Source: Collinsella aerofaciens (GTDB lineage: Bacteria > Actinomycetota > Coriobacteriia > Coriobacteriales > Coriobacteriaceae). Taken from it: a stretch of 64,000 nucleotides of DNA. The stretch's first letter is position 1. Every line of letters starts with the position of its first letter. The stretch covers positions 2,307,175-2,371,174 of the forward strand of contig NAKE01000001.1 in the NCBI GenBank assembly GCA_008680965.1, written 5' to 3'. The position numbers were made by a program, and so were the translations under genes. Shown in pieces: positions 32,161-41,630 of the stretch. The notes under the pieces were generated by a model. That model was given only the letters and a program-made list of their open reading frames with translations, was not told where the DNA came from and ran no database searches.

Positions 32161-33083
32161 AGCTCCACCCGCATAATGCGCCGGATAACCACCAGGGCAA
32201 CGGCGTTGAGGGCAAGACCCAGCACCACAGCGCCCGCGCCGGCGGGCGTCGCAAGACCGCGACGAAAATCTGCCGAAAGCAGCGCCAACACCGCGCACAT
32301 GCCCGCCGGCATCGCCGCGACCATATGCGCAGACATGCGAGCCTGCGACGTCTTAACATCCAGGCGGCGCTTGAGCTCAATGCGCTCCCCCACCATGCTC
32401 GACGCCTCGGACAGTAAGTCGGCAAGCGGAGCGCCGGTGCGCTGAGACACCTTAAGCGCCAAGGTCACAAGCGAAAGACCGGGGGCGTCGATACGCACGA
32501 GCAAGTCATCGAGCGCGTCGGTCGCCGAGATGCCGCAATCGATCGCCGCCGCCACCCGCAAAAACTCGGTATGCACTGGCTCTTGCGCATGAGCGCCCAC
32601 AAAGCGCATGCCCTGGGCCAGCGAATGTCCCGAGGCAAGCGACATGGAAAGTGCGGTAAACGCCTCGGGCATTGCCTCTTCTGCATCGTGTTGCTCGCGC
32701 CGGCTCTCAAAGCCATCCCGAGCGGCACCAACGGTAAACGGAGCAACAAGTCCCAAGGCAAATCCGAGGGGCGATAACGACACCATCGTTAGTAAAACGC
32801 AGCAGACACCGCTCGACAGCAGCAGAAACGCCAAACGTCCCGAAGCATCTTCGATCACGAGGCCAAGGCGATGCGCCGGAGCCAGCGATGCCCACGAACG
32901 GGCGATCTTTTTCAGCAGATCGTTTTCCACCAGCTCACGCGGCAGCTTCTCTGCCACCGTCTCGAGCGCCTGACGTGCCAACTCCGCCGGCGGTACCTGC
33001 GGCACACGAGGTTCCGCCCCGCACGCCGTCGCGACAGAAAGCCCTGCCAAGCCCCCTACGACGAGGGGCACAGTGATCTCCAT
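32157..33083 (-). CDS. tadB: Flp pilus platform protein TadB (type II secretion F domain)
   Basis: A 308-residue protein with helices near residues 80-120 and at the C-terminus, and a central T2SF domain: LSMSLASGHSLAQGMRFVG and LALKVSQRTGAPLADLLSEASSM. GAGGAGG lies before the ATG at 33083. It overlaps tadA by 28 bases and tadC by 4, so it is translated as part of the operon. Confidence 0.9.
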   Translation of the reverse strand: MEITVPLVVGGLAGLSVATACGAEPRVPQVPPAELARQALETVAEKLPRELVENDLLKKIARSWASLAPAHRLGLVIEDASGRLAFLLLSSGVCCVLLTMVSLSPLGFALGLVAPFTVGAARDGFESRREQHDAEEAMPEAFTALSMSLASGHSLAQGMRFVGAHAQEPVHTEFLRVAAAIDCGISATDALDDLLVRIDAPGLSLVTLALKVSQRTGAPLADLLSEASSMVGERIELKRRLDVKTSQARMSAHMVAAMPAGMCAVLALLSADFRRGLATPAGAGAVVLGLALNAVALVVIRRIMRVEL

Positions 33084-34384
33084 TCGTCCACCTCCTCTTG
33101 TGTGAGCGTCCCCGACCGCAGGCCTTCTGCGATAAACGGCGGCTCGCGGTCGAGCGTCCAGATGCGCTCGGCAGCATCGAAAGTCACATAGCGTTCGAGC
33201 TCAACACCGCCCGACACGCCGCGGTGAACCCCCGAATATGAGGCCACAAAGCGCCTGCCATCGGCGTGGCGCTCGGACATCACGATGCCGTCGAGCGCCA
33301 TGGCGATCTGCTCCTCGATGAGCTCACTCGGCAGATCGATGCCATAACGTGCAAGCAACGTCAGACGCACCACGGTCTCCTGTTCTGAACCCGCATGAAG
33401 TGTGGTGAGCGACCCATCGTGGCCCGTGTTCATGGCCTGCAACATGTCGCAGCACTCGGCACCGCGCACCTCGCCCACCACGATGCGGTCGGGGCGCATG
33501 CGCAGGGCATTAGTTACCAGGTCGCGGATCGTCACCGCGCCCTCACCCTCAATTGAAGCCTCGCGCGCCTCTAGTCGCACCACGTGCGGATGATGTGCAA
33601 ACTTGAGCTCGGCAGAGTCCTCGATCGTCACGATGCGCTCGCCGGTGGAAATCTCGCATGACAACGCGTTGAGCAGGGTGGTCTTACCAGATCCCGTGCC
33701 TCCCGCAACCGCCAGGTCCTGTCGCAGCGACACCGCGCACGACAGCAGCTGCGCATACCAAAGCGGCAGCGACCCCAGCCCCACGAGCTCGTCCAGCGAG
33801 CAGATGCGGTCCGAGAACTTTCGGATGGTGAGAATCGGTCCGTCAATCGCCACAGGCGGAATCACCGCGTTGACGCGATAACCCGTCTTGAGGCGGGCGT
33901 TGACGATGGGGCTACGCTCGTCGATACGACGGCCGAGCGGCGAGATGATGCGGTCGATGAGCACACGGATCTGCTCGTCGTCCTCAAACGCGTGCTCGAT
34001 GGGATACAAAACGCCGCCGCGTTCAAAGAAAGCCGAGCGGCAGCCGTTGATCATGATCTCGGTAACGGTGTCGTCCTCGATGAGCGGCTGCAACGGCCCC
34101 AAGCCCACCACATCATCCAAAATCTCGTCGATGATGGTCTCGCGCTCGGGCGTCGCGAGATCGGTCGGCTCCTCAACATTGAGCGCCGCCTCCACCGCGG
34201 GACGCAATTCCGAGCGGGCAAGTGCCGGGTCGATATAGGCGCTGATACGCGCCACTTCGTCGTAACCCATGCGGTCCATTACGGCGCGCTTGGTGCGTCG
34301 TTTCACCGCGCGGCGACGCCCCGCATCTACAGGCGCTGCCGTCGCTGCAGCGCCGGCAGCCTTAATCCTCGTTTGCAGGCTCAT
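33056..34384 (-). CDS. tadA: Flp pilus assembly ATPase TadA (CpaF)
   Basis: A 442-residue secretion ATPase of the CpaF/TadA branch. Walker A is GGTGSGKTTLLNAL, followed by the Asp box (IVTIEDSAELKF), Walker B with RIVVGEVRGAE, and the His box (GHDGSLTTLHAGS). The N-terminal domain has the family LQPLIEDDTVTEIMINGC and RRIDERSPIVNARLKTGYRVNAVIPP. It powers pilus extension from the cytoplasmic face. It overlaps the tadZ stop by 4 bases (ATGA). Confidence 0.95.
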   Translation of the reverse strand: MSLQTRIKAAGAAATAAPVDAGRRRAVKRRTKRAVMDRMGYDEVARISAYIDPALARSELRPAVEAALNVEEPTDLATPERETIIDEILDDVVGLGPLQPLIEDDTVTEIMINGCRSAFFERGGVLYPIEHAFEDDEQIRVLIDRIISPLGRRIDERSPIVNARLKTGYRVNAVIPPVAIDGPILTIRKFSDRICSLDELVGLGSLPLWYAQLLSCAVSLRQDLAVAGGTGSGKTTLLNALSCEISTGERIVTIEDSAELKFAHHPHVVRLEAREASIEGEGAVTIRDLVTNALRMRPDRIVVGEVRGAECCDMLQAMNTGHDGSLTTLHAGSEQETVVRLTLLARYGIDLPSELIEEQIAMALDGIVMSERHADGRRFVASYSGVHRGVSGGVELERYVTFDAAERIWTLDREPPFIAEGLRSGTLTQEEVDEWRSLCPSS

Positions 34385-36033
34385 CGCTGATCACCCTCGC
34401 GCGACCAGGGAAGGCGAATACGCGGGCGTTCGGTGCGTGTTGCACGGTCGGCGACCATATCGCTCCAAGGACCGACGGCGCACCCCAGTTCCACGAGCAT
34501 CTCGCGCGTGGCCTCGCGCACGCTGGTCGCAAAAGCGCTGGTCTGCCCCACTGCCTCGTCAGCGCGCCCAAACGCCATGAGCGCGGCGAGATCCTGCCCG
34601 CCATCGGCGATACGAATCTTGGAGCTCAACGCACAGGCAATCTCAAAGCGCATGGCGACGTCCTCGTCTGCCCCGCGCGCACCGAACCGGTTGAACACGG
34701 CGCTCATGCGCGTGCGCGGCACACCTACTCGACTTGCCAGTTCAATGACGCGCGACGCCGATGTCGCGGACGACACCGCCGCATCGCCAACGACCAGGCA
34801 ACGGTCGCTCGCTGCCACCGCAGCCGCCACGGCGTCGCCCCAAAAGACCGAGGTATCGATAAAGACCACGTCGGATTCGCGACGCAGGACATCAAGCAGT
34901 AGCTCCACCGGACGTGCCATGAGCTCGGCTTGCTCGGGCGCCGCGACGGGACCCCAGAGCGTAACGCCCGGCGCCACGCGCATCGAAGCGGCTACGATAT
35001 CCGGCTCGGCGAGCACGCCCGCCGCCGACGGCTCGATAAGTGCCGCCATATCGCGCGGAGCATCGACGCCTAACAAGTCGTAAAGGTTTCCAAACATCAG
35101 GTCCAGGTCGAGCACGGCGGCACGCAAGCCCAACAGCGACGATGTGTGTGCCATGGTGGCAACAATCGTCGACTTGCCGCAACCGCCCGAACCCGAAATG
35201 GCGCAGATGACCGGAGCTCGATGCGGCGGTGCGGCGGCGTCTGCCGGCGGCATCTGAAGCGGCGGGGCGGGCGTCGATGACAGCGTCCCCGTCTCCCCCG
35301 CCGCAACCACACGCTGCGTCCAAGCCGGCATGGCAGCTTGTTCGGTCTGCGAGGCAGGCTCGTTCTGTGCAATCTGCTCATGCTGCATCGGCGACAACTC
35401 GCCGCACCCGGCAAAGCCCTCAACTTCGTCGAGTTCATCCGCCAGATTCACGCCGTGCACGTATCCCATATCTACAGCCGGGGAGTCGCCAGCATGCTGC
35501 GACGGCCCTCCAGCGTCATCGTATACAAGGGGGTTCCGGGGGCGCCGACCATGCTCGGCTTCCGCTTTTCCATAATCATCAACACGCGGGCCTCTTGTAG
35601 CGCGAGGCGCCCCGGGTTCCCTATCAACAAAAGCATCGGGCTCAATCGTCATGCGCCGATCGGAATCAACCGCTCCCTCGCCCGCGCGCCCGTTGCCGCA
35701 TATACTGTGCGCAGCGATGACCTCGGTCGCCCCCGCGCGAAACAGCCCCTCGATATCCGACGGATCGAGCGCTTCTATCAACACGACCACGCGACTCACG
35801 CGGCCTTCGGCCGTCAGGCGCGCAACAGTCTTGCGAACATCTTCGGTATCAAACAGAGACGCCGCGATGATGGCAGCCCCGCGGCGCGACGGAAACGCCC
35901 GCGCCATGGAAACCAGCCCGTCCAGGTCACCCACGCGAAGCACCTGTGCACCCGCATCACGGCCCTCGACTTCCCGCTGCAACAGCCCGTAATCGCCGCA
36001 CGCGCAGCACGCAAGCCAGATCGCCTTCATCAC
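34381..36033 (-). CDS. tadZ: TadZ/CpaE-like ParA-family ATPase of the Flp pilus
   Basis: A 550-residue two-part protein. The N-terminal about 110 residues are a degenerate receiver-like domain. A low-complexity linker (residues about 115-270) follows. The C-terminal MinD/ParA-type domain has a deviant Walker A SGSGGCGKSTIVATMAH, with switch II-like LDLDLMFGNL and VFIDTSVFWGD. CpaE/TadZ places the pilus machine at the cell pole in characterised systems. The long linker makes it larger than typical CpaE (about 400-500). It overlaps cpaB-like and tadA by 4 bases each. Confidence 0.85.
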   Translation of the reverse strand: MMKAIWLACCACGDYGLLQREVEGRDAGAQVLRVGDLDGLVSMARAFPSRRGAAIIAASLFDTEDVRKTVARLTAEGRVSRVVVLIEALDPSDIEGLFRAGATEVIAAHSICGNGRAGEGAVDSDRRMTIEPDAFVDREPGAPRATRGPRVDDYGKAEAEHGRRPRNPLVYDDAGGPSQHAGDSPAVDMGYVHGVNLADELDEVEGFAGCGELSPMQHEQIAQNEPASQTEQAAMPAWTQRVVAAGETGTLSSTPAPPLQMPPADAAAPPHRAPVICAISGSGGCGKSTIVATMAHTSSLLGLRAAVLDLDLMFGNLYDLLGVDAPRDMAALIEPSAAGVLAEPDIVAASMRVAPGVTLWGPVAAPEQAELMARPVELLLDVLRRESDVVFIDTSVFWGDAVAAAVAASDRCLVVGDAAVSSATSASRVIELASRVGVPRTRMSAVFNRFGARGADEDVAMRFEIACALSSKIRIADGGQDLAALMAFGRADEAVGQTSAFATSVREATREMLVELGCAVGPWSDMVADRATRTERPRIRLPWSREGDQR

Positions 36034-36689
36034 TCGTCGCCTCCGCTCTTTTTGCCGCGCGCCGTGGCGGGAATCGTCAAGCTGACCGTTCCCTTGCCCG
36101 AGGCTCCCAGCAGTTCCTTGACGTCTTCGGGGTCAGCCGCCAGTGTCACCCATTCGATCTTGCCTTCACGCGTGGCACCGGAATCCTCACTGGTATCGAT
36201 CACGTACGCGCCGCACAGCCGATCGGTTACGCCGTCTTTTTGCACGTACACATCCACGTAGCTGCCCACGCCCGCAGCACCGCCGACCGAGTGCTCGGCA
36301 TCGACCGCCACCGAAACGGCGACCTTGCCCTTAGGCACCTCGAGCATGTGGCTCTCGGCCTTGGTGTAGACATTGCAGATCACGGCGTTTTTGGGAATAC
36401 GCGAAGTCGTCACGTCGCCGCGCACCTGGCGTAGCTCGGTCGCCGCGTCACGCGGCAGCAGACTCGTCAACCACTCCTGGGTTATGACATTGGTCTCATC
36501 GAGGGTCTCGCCCACATCGATATCGCGCGCCGCGACGCATACCTCGACGCGATCGCCACCGTACTTGGCCAAGGTCTCAGCCTGGACCTGTTCGGCTTGC
36601 GAGCGGATCGACGAGCCGTAAACCATGCAGAGCAGAGCAGCGAGCACGCCCGCGACCAGACTGATGGCGATGCGCTTGCTCTTGTTCAC
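36030..36689 (-). CDS. CpaB/RcpC-like pilus assembly protein (SAF domain)
   Basis: A 219-residue protein, first gene of the Tad operon. The start is the GTG at 36689 with AGAGGAG six bases upstream (VNKSKRIAISLVAGVLAAL), not the ATG 15 bases earlier. One N-terminal helix (residues 7-24) and an SAF-type domain (VCVAARDIDVGETLDETNVITQEWLT) are followed by the RcpC-like part (VPKGKVAVSVAVDAEHSVGGAAGVGSYVDVYV). In diderms CpaB works with the secretin; here there is none, so its role is periplasm-side or cell-wall assembly by inference. Confidence 0.82.
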   Translation of the reverse strand: MNKSKRIAISLVAGVLAALLCMVYGSSIRSQAEQVQAETLAKYGGDRVEVCVAARDIDVGETLDETNVITQEWLTSLLPRDAATELRQVRGDVTTSRIPKNAVICNVYTKAESHMLEVPKGKVAVSVAVDAEHSVGGAAGVGSYVDVYVQKDGVTDRLCGAYVIDTSEDSGATREGKIEWVTLAADPEDVKELLGASGKGTVSLTIPATARGKKSGGDE

Positions 36690-36887
36690 GGCCGCTCCTC
36701 TCATGGCAGTGCCGGGCGAATGCCCGTACCACCATTGTCTGGGCGGCCAGAGTGCAAAGCGGCGCAATCGCAATCTTGGTTTTCGATGTCAAACCAATCG
36801 CTGACCAAAAGCTGAACAGCCCGTCAAGCTCGTGACAAGGTTTTGGCCAGCACGTCAGCAAACTGCATGTTTCGAGGCTTTTCCGCA

Positions 36888-36927
36888 GCAAAAAAGCCGT
36901 CTCCCGAACAGTTGGGAGACGGCTGTC
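36888..36927 (-). terminator. Terminator after rsgA
   Basis: On the minus strand AGCCGTCTCCCAACTGTTCGGGAGACGGCT followed by TTTTTTGC. Confidence 0.85.
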
Positions 36928-36941
36928 ATAGATAAAATCAA

Positions 36942-38126
36942 TTACAGATGGACATCGGGATCGAGCATTTGAGCGCTCACGCGCATGGATGACGCCAGAT
37001 TTTGGAACGTTTCCAGACGCAGGCCGTCGATCTGCCCGGCGTCCTCGGCCTCGCGAACGGCGCAACCCGGTTCGTGGGTATGCGTGCAGTCGCCAAACCG
37101 GCACGCACGCGATGCCTCGACAATCTCGGGGAAGGCGCGTGCCAGACCCCGCTCGTGACCCACGAGCGGCAAACTGCGCAGACCCGGGGCATCGGCGATC
37201 ACGCCGGCGTCGCCCGGCAGCGCCACCATCACGCGCGCGACGGTAGTGTGACGGCCCTGGTCGTCGCGTTCGCGCACACCGCCGGTCGCCAACGTATCGT
37301 GGCCCAGCAGTGCATTGAGCAGCGTCGACTTGCCGGCACCCGACTCGCCCAGAATCATGGCGCAGCTCCCGGCAGGCACGCAGGCACGGACCTCGTCCAG
37401 ACCGCGGCCCTCGGCAGAAGACGTCACGATCACGCGCACGTCCGGACCCACCAGACGACGCACGCGGTCCAGATCGCGCTCGAGCTCATCGGCCTCGCAG
37501 CGGTCGGCCTTGGTGAGCACCACCACCGGCTCGGCATCGCAATCGAGCGCCAATACCAGTGAGCGCGCCACGCGATCGAGCAGCACCTCGCCGGCGCCGA
37601 GCGCCTGCACGATCAGCACGCTGTCAACGTTGGAGCAGAGCACCTGGCGCTCACCGCGGGCACGGCCACGCCAACGCTCAAAGCTCGTACGGCGCGGCAG
37701 CACGCACTCAATCACGCCCATATCGTGCCCGGGAGCGCGGCGCACCGCCACACGGTCGCCCACGGCAGGCAGCAGGACCTCGTCCTCGCCGCGCGACTTG
37801 GCAAACCCCACGGCATGCTCGGCACGAAACGTGTCATCGGCAGTCGCCACCAGCGGAAACCCGCGGTCCAGGCGCACCACGGCGCCAAGCTGCATCTGCT
37901 CGGGCTCCTCGGCATGTGCGCAGAAATCATCAAAGGCAGTCTGCTGAGCTTCATCGACCGGCAGGTCATCAAACGCCGGAACATCCTGCAGCGCGTCAAG
38001 CCCCGGTACACTCGCCAGCAATTCCTCAGCAGATGCAGGGGCTTCGGTCGCGAGCTTCCGACGACGATCGCGCTTAGCCCGCGCCCCCGTCGTCTTTTTC
38101 TTCGCCTTAGCCTTAGCCTTAGCCAC
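36942..38126 (-). CDS. rsgA: Ribosome small-subunit biogenesis GTPase RsgA
   Basis: A 394-residue circularly permuted GTPase that assists 30S maturation. The start is the GTG at 38126, behind GGGAGGCG. A Lys/Arg-rich leader (AKAKAKAKKKTTGARAKRDRRRK) and an extra N-terminal about 70-residue acidic segment come first. The OB-fold follows. The G motifs are in the permuted order G4 (VVLTKADR), G5, G1 (GESGAGKSTLLNALLG), then G3 (DAPGLRSL). The zinc knuckle is RFGDCTHTHEPGCAV. Two tandem RNA-like units with terminators lie 45-290 bases upstream and may regulate it. Confidence 0.93.
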   Translation of the reverse strand: MAKAKAKAKKKTTGARAKRDRRRKLATEAPASAEELLASVPGLDALQDVPAFDDLPVDEAQQTAFDDFCAHAEEPEQMQLGAVVRLDRGFPLVATADDTFRAEHAVGFAKSRGEDEVLLPAVGDRVAVRRAPGHDMGVIECVLPRRTSFERWRGRARGERQVLCSNVDSVLIVQALGAGEVLLDRVARSLVLALDCDAEPVVVLTKADRCEADELERDLDRVRRLVGPDVRVIVTSSAEGRGLDEVRACVPAGSCAMILGESGAGKSTLLNALLGHDTLATGGVRERDDQGRHTTVARVMVALPGDAGVIADAPGLRSLPLVGHERGLARAFPEIVEASRACRFGDCTHTHEPGCAVREAEDAGQIDGLRLETFQNLASSMRVSAQMLDPDVHL

Positions 38127-38171
38127 AAACGCCTCCCAGCACAAAACCACACAACTGAGCAGGTATTTTAA

Positions 38172-38277
38172 ATCAAAAAGAGCTGGCCGGGCAAAGCCCG
38201 ACCAGCTCACATACTTTCCCTCAGCCCTTTTCATCCGCACGGGAGAAAAGCCAGCAAGGATACCGCAGGGCCCGCCC
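38172..38277 (-). ncRNA. Tandem structured RNA unit II with terminator
   Basis: Read on the minus strand: a conserved block (38276-38216, starting GGGCGGGCCCTGCG and including TCTCCCGTGCGGATGAAAAGGGCTGA), followed by a strong terminator GAGCTGGTCGGGC-TTT-GCCCGGCCAGCTC (38208-38180) and TTTTT. The block is repeated in unit I at a period of 139 bases. It may be a small RNA or a leader element of rsgA. Confidence 0.45.
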
Positions 38278-38311
38278 GCCGGGAGGGGTTTCCTAAGGGC
38301 ACATCCCTTAA

Positions 38312-38418
38312 TCAAAAAAGAGCGGTCGAGCAATTGCTCGACCGCTCACCGTCTTTCCTTCAGCCCTTTTCATCCGCACGGGAGAGAAGCCAGCAAGGAT
38401 AGCGCAGGGCCCGCCCCG
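38312..38418 (-). ncRNA. Tandem structured RNA unit I with terminator
   Basis: Same block as unit II with few changes (38415-38355), but followed by a different hairpin GAGCGGTCGAGCAATTGCTCGACCGCTC (38347-38320) then TTTTTTG. The block is conserved while the terminator stem is unrelated in sequence, which argues that structure and block, not the stem sequence, are selected. Confidence 0.45.
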
Positions 38419-38421
38419 GAA

Positions 38422-38481
38422 GCCCTTTCTCCCGAACGATCCCGCAGCGCGAAGCGCGAGGACCAGTGAGGGAGAAAGGGC
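38422..38481. repeat. Inverted repeat downstream of the Ca-ATPase gene
   Basis: GCCCTTTCTCCC (38422-38433) and GGGAGAAAGGGC (38470-38481) form a 12-bp perfect stem enclosing a smaller hairpin (CGCAGCGCGAAGCGCG). It may end the ATPase transcript, though no T run follows. Confidence 0.6.
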
Positions 38482-38506
38482 GTGGGGCGGACCCGGACAG
38501 GTTAAT

Positions 38507-41188
38507 CTACTCTTTCTCGACCGCGCGCATGATCGCCTTGTAGATCTCCATCAGCGGAATAATCAGGAAGGCAAGGCCCAGGGCAGCGACAACGCCCTTG
38601 AGCTCAAGCGTTACGGGGCCAAAGAACATCTCAGCAAGCGTCGGCTGCACGGTTACGATCACCGTCAGCACCAGCGCCAGCGCGGCGGAAGCCCACAGCC
38701 ACTTGTTCTGCTTCTTCATGGTGAACAGCGACGCACGACGGCTGCGCATATTGAAGCAGTGGAAAATCTCGACCATGTTGAGCGTGATGAAGGCCATCAT
38801 CACGCCTTCCTCGTCGGCATTGCCGGCGATCATATCGGCGATGTGGATGTAGCCCATGTCAAAGTACACGCCCACAAAGAAGCTCGCCAGCACCAGCACG
38901 GTGATGATTAGGCCCTGGACCACGCAGTCCAGACCCATATGTCCGGCAAAGACACCATCCTTGGCGTTGCGCGGCTTGCGCTTCATGATGTCGCCCTCGG
39001 CGTCCTCCATGCCCAGCGCGAGCGCAGGGAAGCAGTCGGTAACCAGGTTCACCCACAGCAGCTGCACCGGCTGGAAGATGGTAAAGCCGATGAGCGTGGC
39101 GATAAACACCGAGAAGACCTCGGCAAGGTTGGCCGAAAGCAGGAACTGGATGACCTTGCGGATGTTGTCGTAGATGCGACGGCCCTCTTCGCAGGCACCG
39201 ATGATGGTGGCGAAATTGTCGTCGGCAAGTACCATGTCGGCGACGTTCTTGGTGACATCGGTACCGGTGATGCCCATGCCCACGCCGATGTCGGCGCGCT
39301 TGATGGACGGGGCGTCGTTGACGCCATCGCCCGTCATGGCCACGATCTGGTCACGCGACTTCCAGGCCTCGACGATGCGGGTCTTGTGCTCGGGCTGGAC
39401 GCGGGCGTACACGCCGTAGTCCTCGATGTGCGCGTCGAGCTCCTCGTCGCTCATGCGATCGAGGTCGGCACCGGTGATGGCATGGCTGCGATCGGTGACG
39501 ATGCCCAGCTGCTTGGCGATGGCCACGGCGGTGTCGATGTGGTCGCCCGTGATCATGACGGTGCGAATGCCAGCGTCGTGGGCCTCGCGGATGGCTTCGG
39601 CGACCTCGGGGCGGACCGGGTCGATCATGCCGGACAGGCCGCAGAAGACCAGGTCATGCTCGAGCGCGGCGGGGCTGCAGTCGACCGGGACCTCGGTGTA
39701 GGTGTGGCTTGCCAGCGCCAGCACGCGCAGGGCCTCGTCGGCCATGGCCTTGTTGGCGGCCACGAGCTCGGCGCGACGCTCCTCGGTCAGGGGGACGACC
39801 TTATCGCCCTCGTAGATATGGGTGCACAGGCCGATCACCACGTCGGGCGCGCCCTTGGTGTACTGCTCATACTCGCCGTCAAGGGTCTCGACGACCACGG
39901 ACATCATCTTGCGGCCCGAGTCAAACGGGGCCTCGCCCACGCGCGGGTGCTCGGCAGTCAGGCCAGTGAGGCCCGCCTTGCCGGCATCGTTGACGAGCGC
40001 ACACTCAGTCGGCTCACCCACGGCCTCGCCCAGCTCCTCGTCCCACTGAGCATCGGAGCACAGCGCCATGCCGGCCAGGAACTTCTCCTTGGGCGCAGCG
40101 AGCTCGTGCTTGACGACGGTCATCTTATTCTGGGTAAGGGTGCCGGTCTTGTCGGAGCAGATGGTCTGTGTGCAGCCAAGGGTCTCGACAGCAGAGAGCT
40201 TGCGGATAATCGCCTGGCGCTTGGCCATCTTGGTCACGCCAAGCGAAAGGACGATGGTCACGACGGCAACAAGGCCCTCGGGGATGGCGGCGACGGCGAG
40301 CGAGACGGCAACCATAAAGGTGTCGAGCAGGGCAGTCGGATCGGTAAGGACGTTGCCCACGCCGTGGCGGAGGATGTCAACGCCAAAGATGACGACGCAG
40401 ATGACGATCACCATGATGGTGAGGATGCGGCTGAGCTCGGCGAGCTTCACCTGCAGCGGCGTGAGCTCTTCCTTGGCCTCGGCCAGGGCGCCGGCGATCT
40501 TGCCCATCTCGGTGTTCATGCCGGTGCCGACCACGACGGCGCGACCACGGCCGTACACGACGGTGGAGCCCATATAGCACATGTTCTTACGGTCGCCGAG
40601 CGGCACGTCGTCGGTGCCGGCGGCGAGCTCGATCACGTTGGCATGCTTCTCGACGGGCACGGACTCGCCGGTGAGCGCGGCCTCTTCGATCTTCATCGTG
40701 GCGCTCTCGAGCACGCGGCAGTCGGCCGGAACGGAGTCGCCCGCCTCGAGCATGATCACGTCGCCGGGCACGAGCTCGGCGCTCGGCAGGTGCACGAGCT
40801 TGCCGTCGCGTAGCACCTTGGACTGCGCCGCACTCATCTCCTGCAGGGCCTCGAGGGCCTCCTCGCTCTTGGCTTCCTGGACCACGCCCAGCACCGAGTT
40901 GACGATAACGACGAACATGATGATGGCAACATCGGCAAAGTCGGGCTCGCCCTTGACCATGCCCGTGAGCGCACTGATGACGGCGGCAACGATCAGCATG
41001 ATGACCATAGGGTCAGCCATCTGTTCAAAGAAACGCTTCCACAGCGGCGTCTTCTCAGCTTCCTCGAGCTTGTTAGGGCCTGTCTTGGCGAGGCGCGACG
41101 ACGCCTCGTCGTTGCTCAGGCCGAGGTTCTCATCGACACCTTGGTCGCTGAGCACCTCCGCCGCGGCGGACAGGTATTCCTTTTGCAT
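38507..41188 (-). CDS. Calcium-translocating P-type ATPase
   Basis: An 893-residue P2-type cation ATPase, probably exporting Ca2+ from the cytosol. It has the actuator TGES (EAALTGESVPVEK), the phosphorylated Asp in CSDKTGTLTQNK, the nucleotide-binding KGAPD, and the hinge MTGDGVNDAPSIKRADIGVGMG. Ten membrane helices are expected; the M4 site is VAAIPEGLVAV and the M6 site is LWVNLVTDCFPALALG, the SERCA/PMCA-like pattern. A cation-ATPase N-terminal domain starts at about residue 15. The substrate is by analogy. It lies divergent to pyk across about 440 bases. Confidence 0.9.
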   Translation of the reverse strand: MQKEYLSAAAEVLSDQGVDENLGLSNDEASSRLAKTGPNKLEEAEKTPLWKRFFEQMADPMVIMLIVAAVISALTGMVKGEPDFADVAIIMFVVIVNSVLGVVQEAKSEEALEALQEMSAAQSKVLRDGKLVHLPSAELVPGDVIMLEAGDSVPADCRVLESATMKIEEAALTGESVPVEKHANVIELAAGTDDVPLGDRKNMCYMGSTVVYGRGRAVVVGTGMNTEMGKIAGALAEAKEELTPLQVKLAELSRILTIMVIVICVVIFGVDILRHGVGNVLTDPTALLDTFMVAVSLAVAAIPEGLVAVVTIVLSLGVTKMAKRQAIIRKLSAVETLGCTQTICSDKTGTLTQNKMTVVKHELAAPKEKFLAGMALCSDAQWDEELGEAVGEPTECALVNDAGKAGLTGLTAEHPRVGEAPFDSGRKMMSVVVETLDGEYEQYTKGAPDVVIGLCTHIYEGDKVVPLTEERRAELVAANKAMADEALRVLALASHTYTEVPVDCSPAALEHDLVFCGLSGMIDPVRPEVAEAIREAHDAGIRTVMITGDHIDTAVAIAKQLGIVTDRSHAITGADLDRMSDEELDAHIEDYGVYARVQPEHKTRIVEAWKSRDQIVAMTGDGVNDAPSIKRADIGVGMGITGTDVTKNVADMVLADDNFATIIGACEEGRRIYDNIRKVIQFLLSANLAEVFSVFIATLIGFTIFQPVQLLWVNLVTDCFPALALGMEDAEGDIMKRKPRNAKDGVFAGHMGLDCVVQGLIITVLVLASFFVGVYFDMGYIHIADMIAGNADEEGVMMAFITLNMVEIFHCFNMRSRRASLFTMKKQNKWLWASAALALVLTVIVTVQPTLAEMFFGPVTLELKGVVAALGLAFLIIPLMEIYKAIMRAVEKE

Positions 41189-41630
41189 ATAGAGTCCCCT
41201 CCTGGGATTCGGGCCACTCAGCAGATTGATGCCCGATCATAATTCCCAGGAGAAGGGCAAGGGCTCATCAAGGCTGCCGTGCTGAGTGGCAGTTGATAGT
41301 GGAGCTATGGTACCCCAAAGCGACGCGTCTAGCCAAAACAATCGGTTTGGAAATATGGTCCGCACGCAACGGTGCAGACCGTGTGATGCTCAACATTGGT
41401 AAAACGTTTTTTCTTCGGCACATCGCCAAACTGACATATCGCCCAGATAGCAGCGGTTGGAGTGGTTGGTAAAGATTTTTCATATACCGTTTTTCCCGCA
41501 AAAAATGAACTTCCATTTCGGCATACGGTCGATTTTTTGGGGTATTCGGTCGGCATTTCGTTATAATCATCTCGGTTTTATTTCTTATGGTTTATCTATC
41601 AGCGCAAGACGATGTCAGATGGAGGTCTGA
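41189..41630. other. Intergenic region between Ca-ATPase and pyk
   Basis: About 440 bases without a supported gene. It holds the pyk promoter at its right end. AT-rich runs (AAAACGTTTTTT, TTTTTCCCGCAAAAAA) and no clear terminator are seen. Confidence 0.5.
41537..41567 (+). promoter_or_regulatory. pyk promoter
   Basis: TATAAT at 41562-41567, 63 bases before the ATG; the best -35 is TTGGGG at 41537-41542 (19-base spacer), so only the -10 is strong. Confidence 0.55.

Noticed and set aside
38939..40813. A 624-codon plus-strand frame
   Set aside because: Antisense mirror of the calcium ATPase gene.
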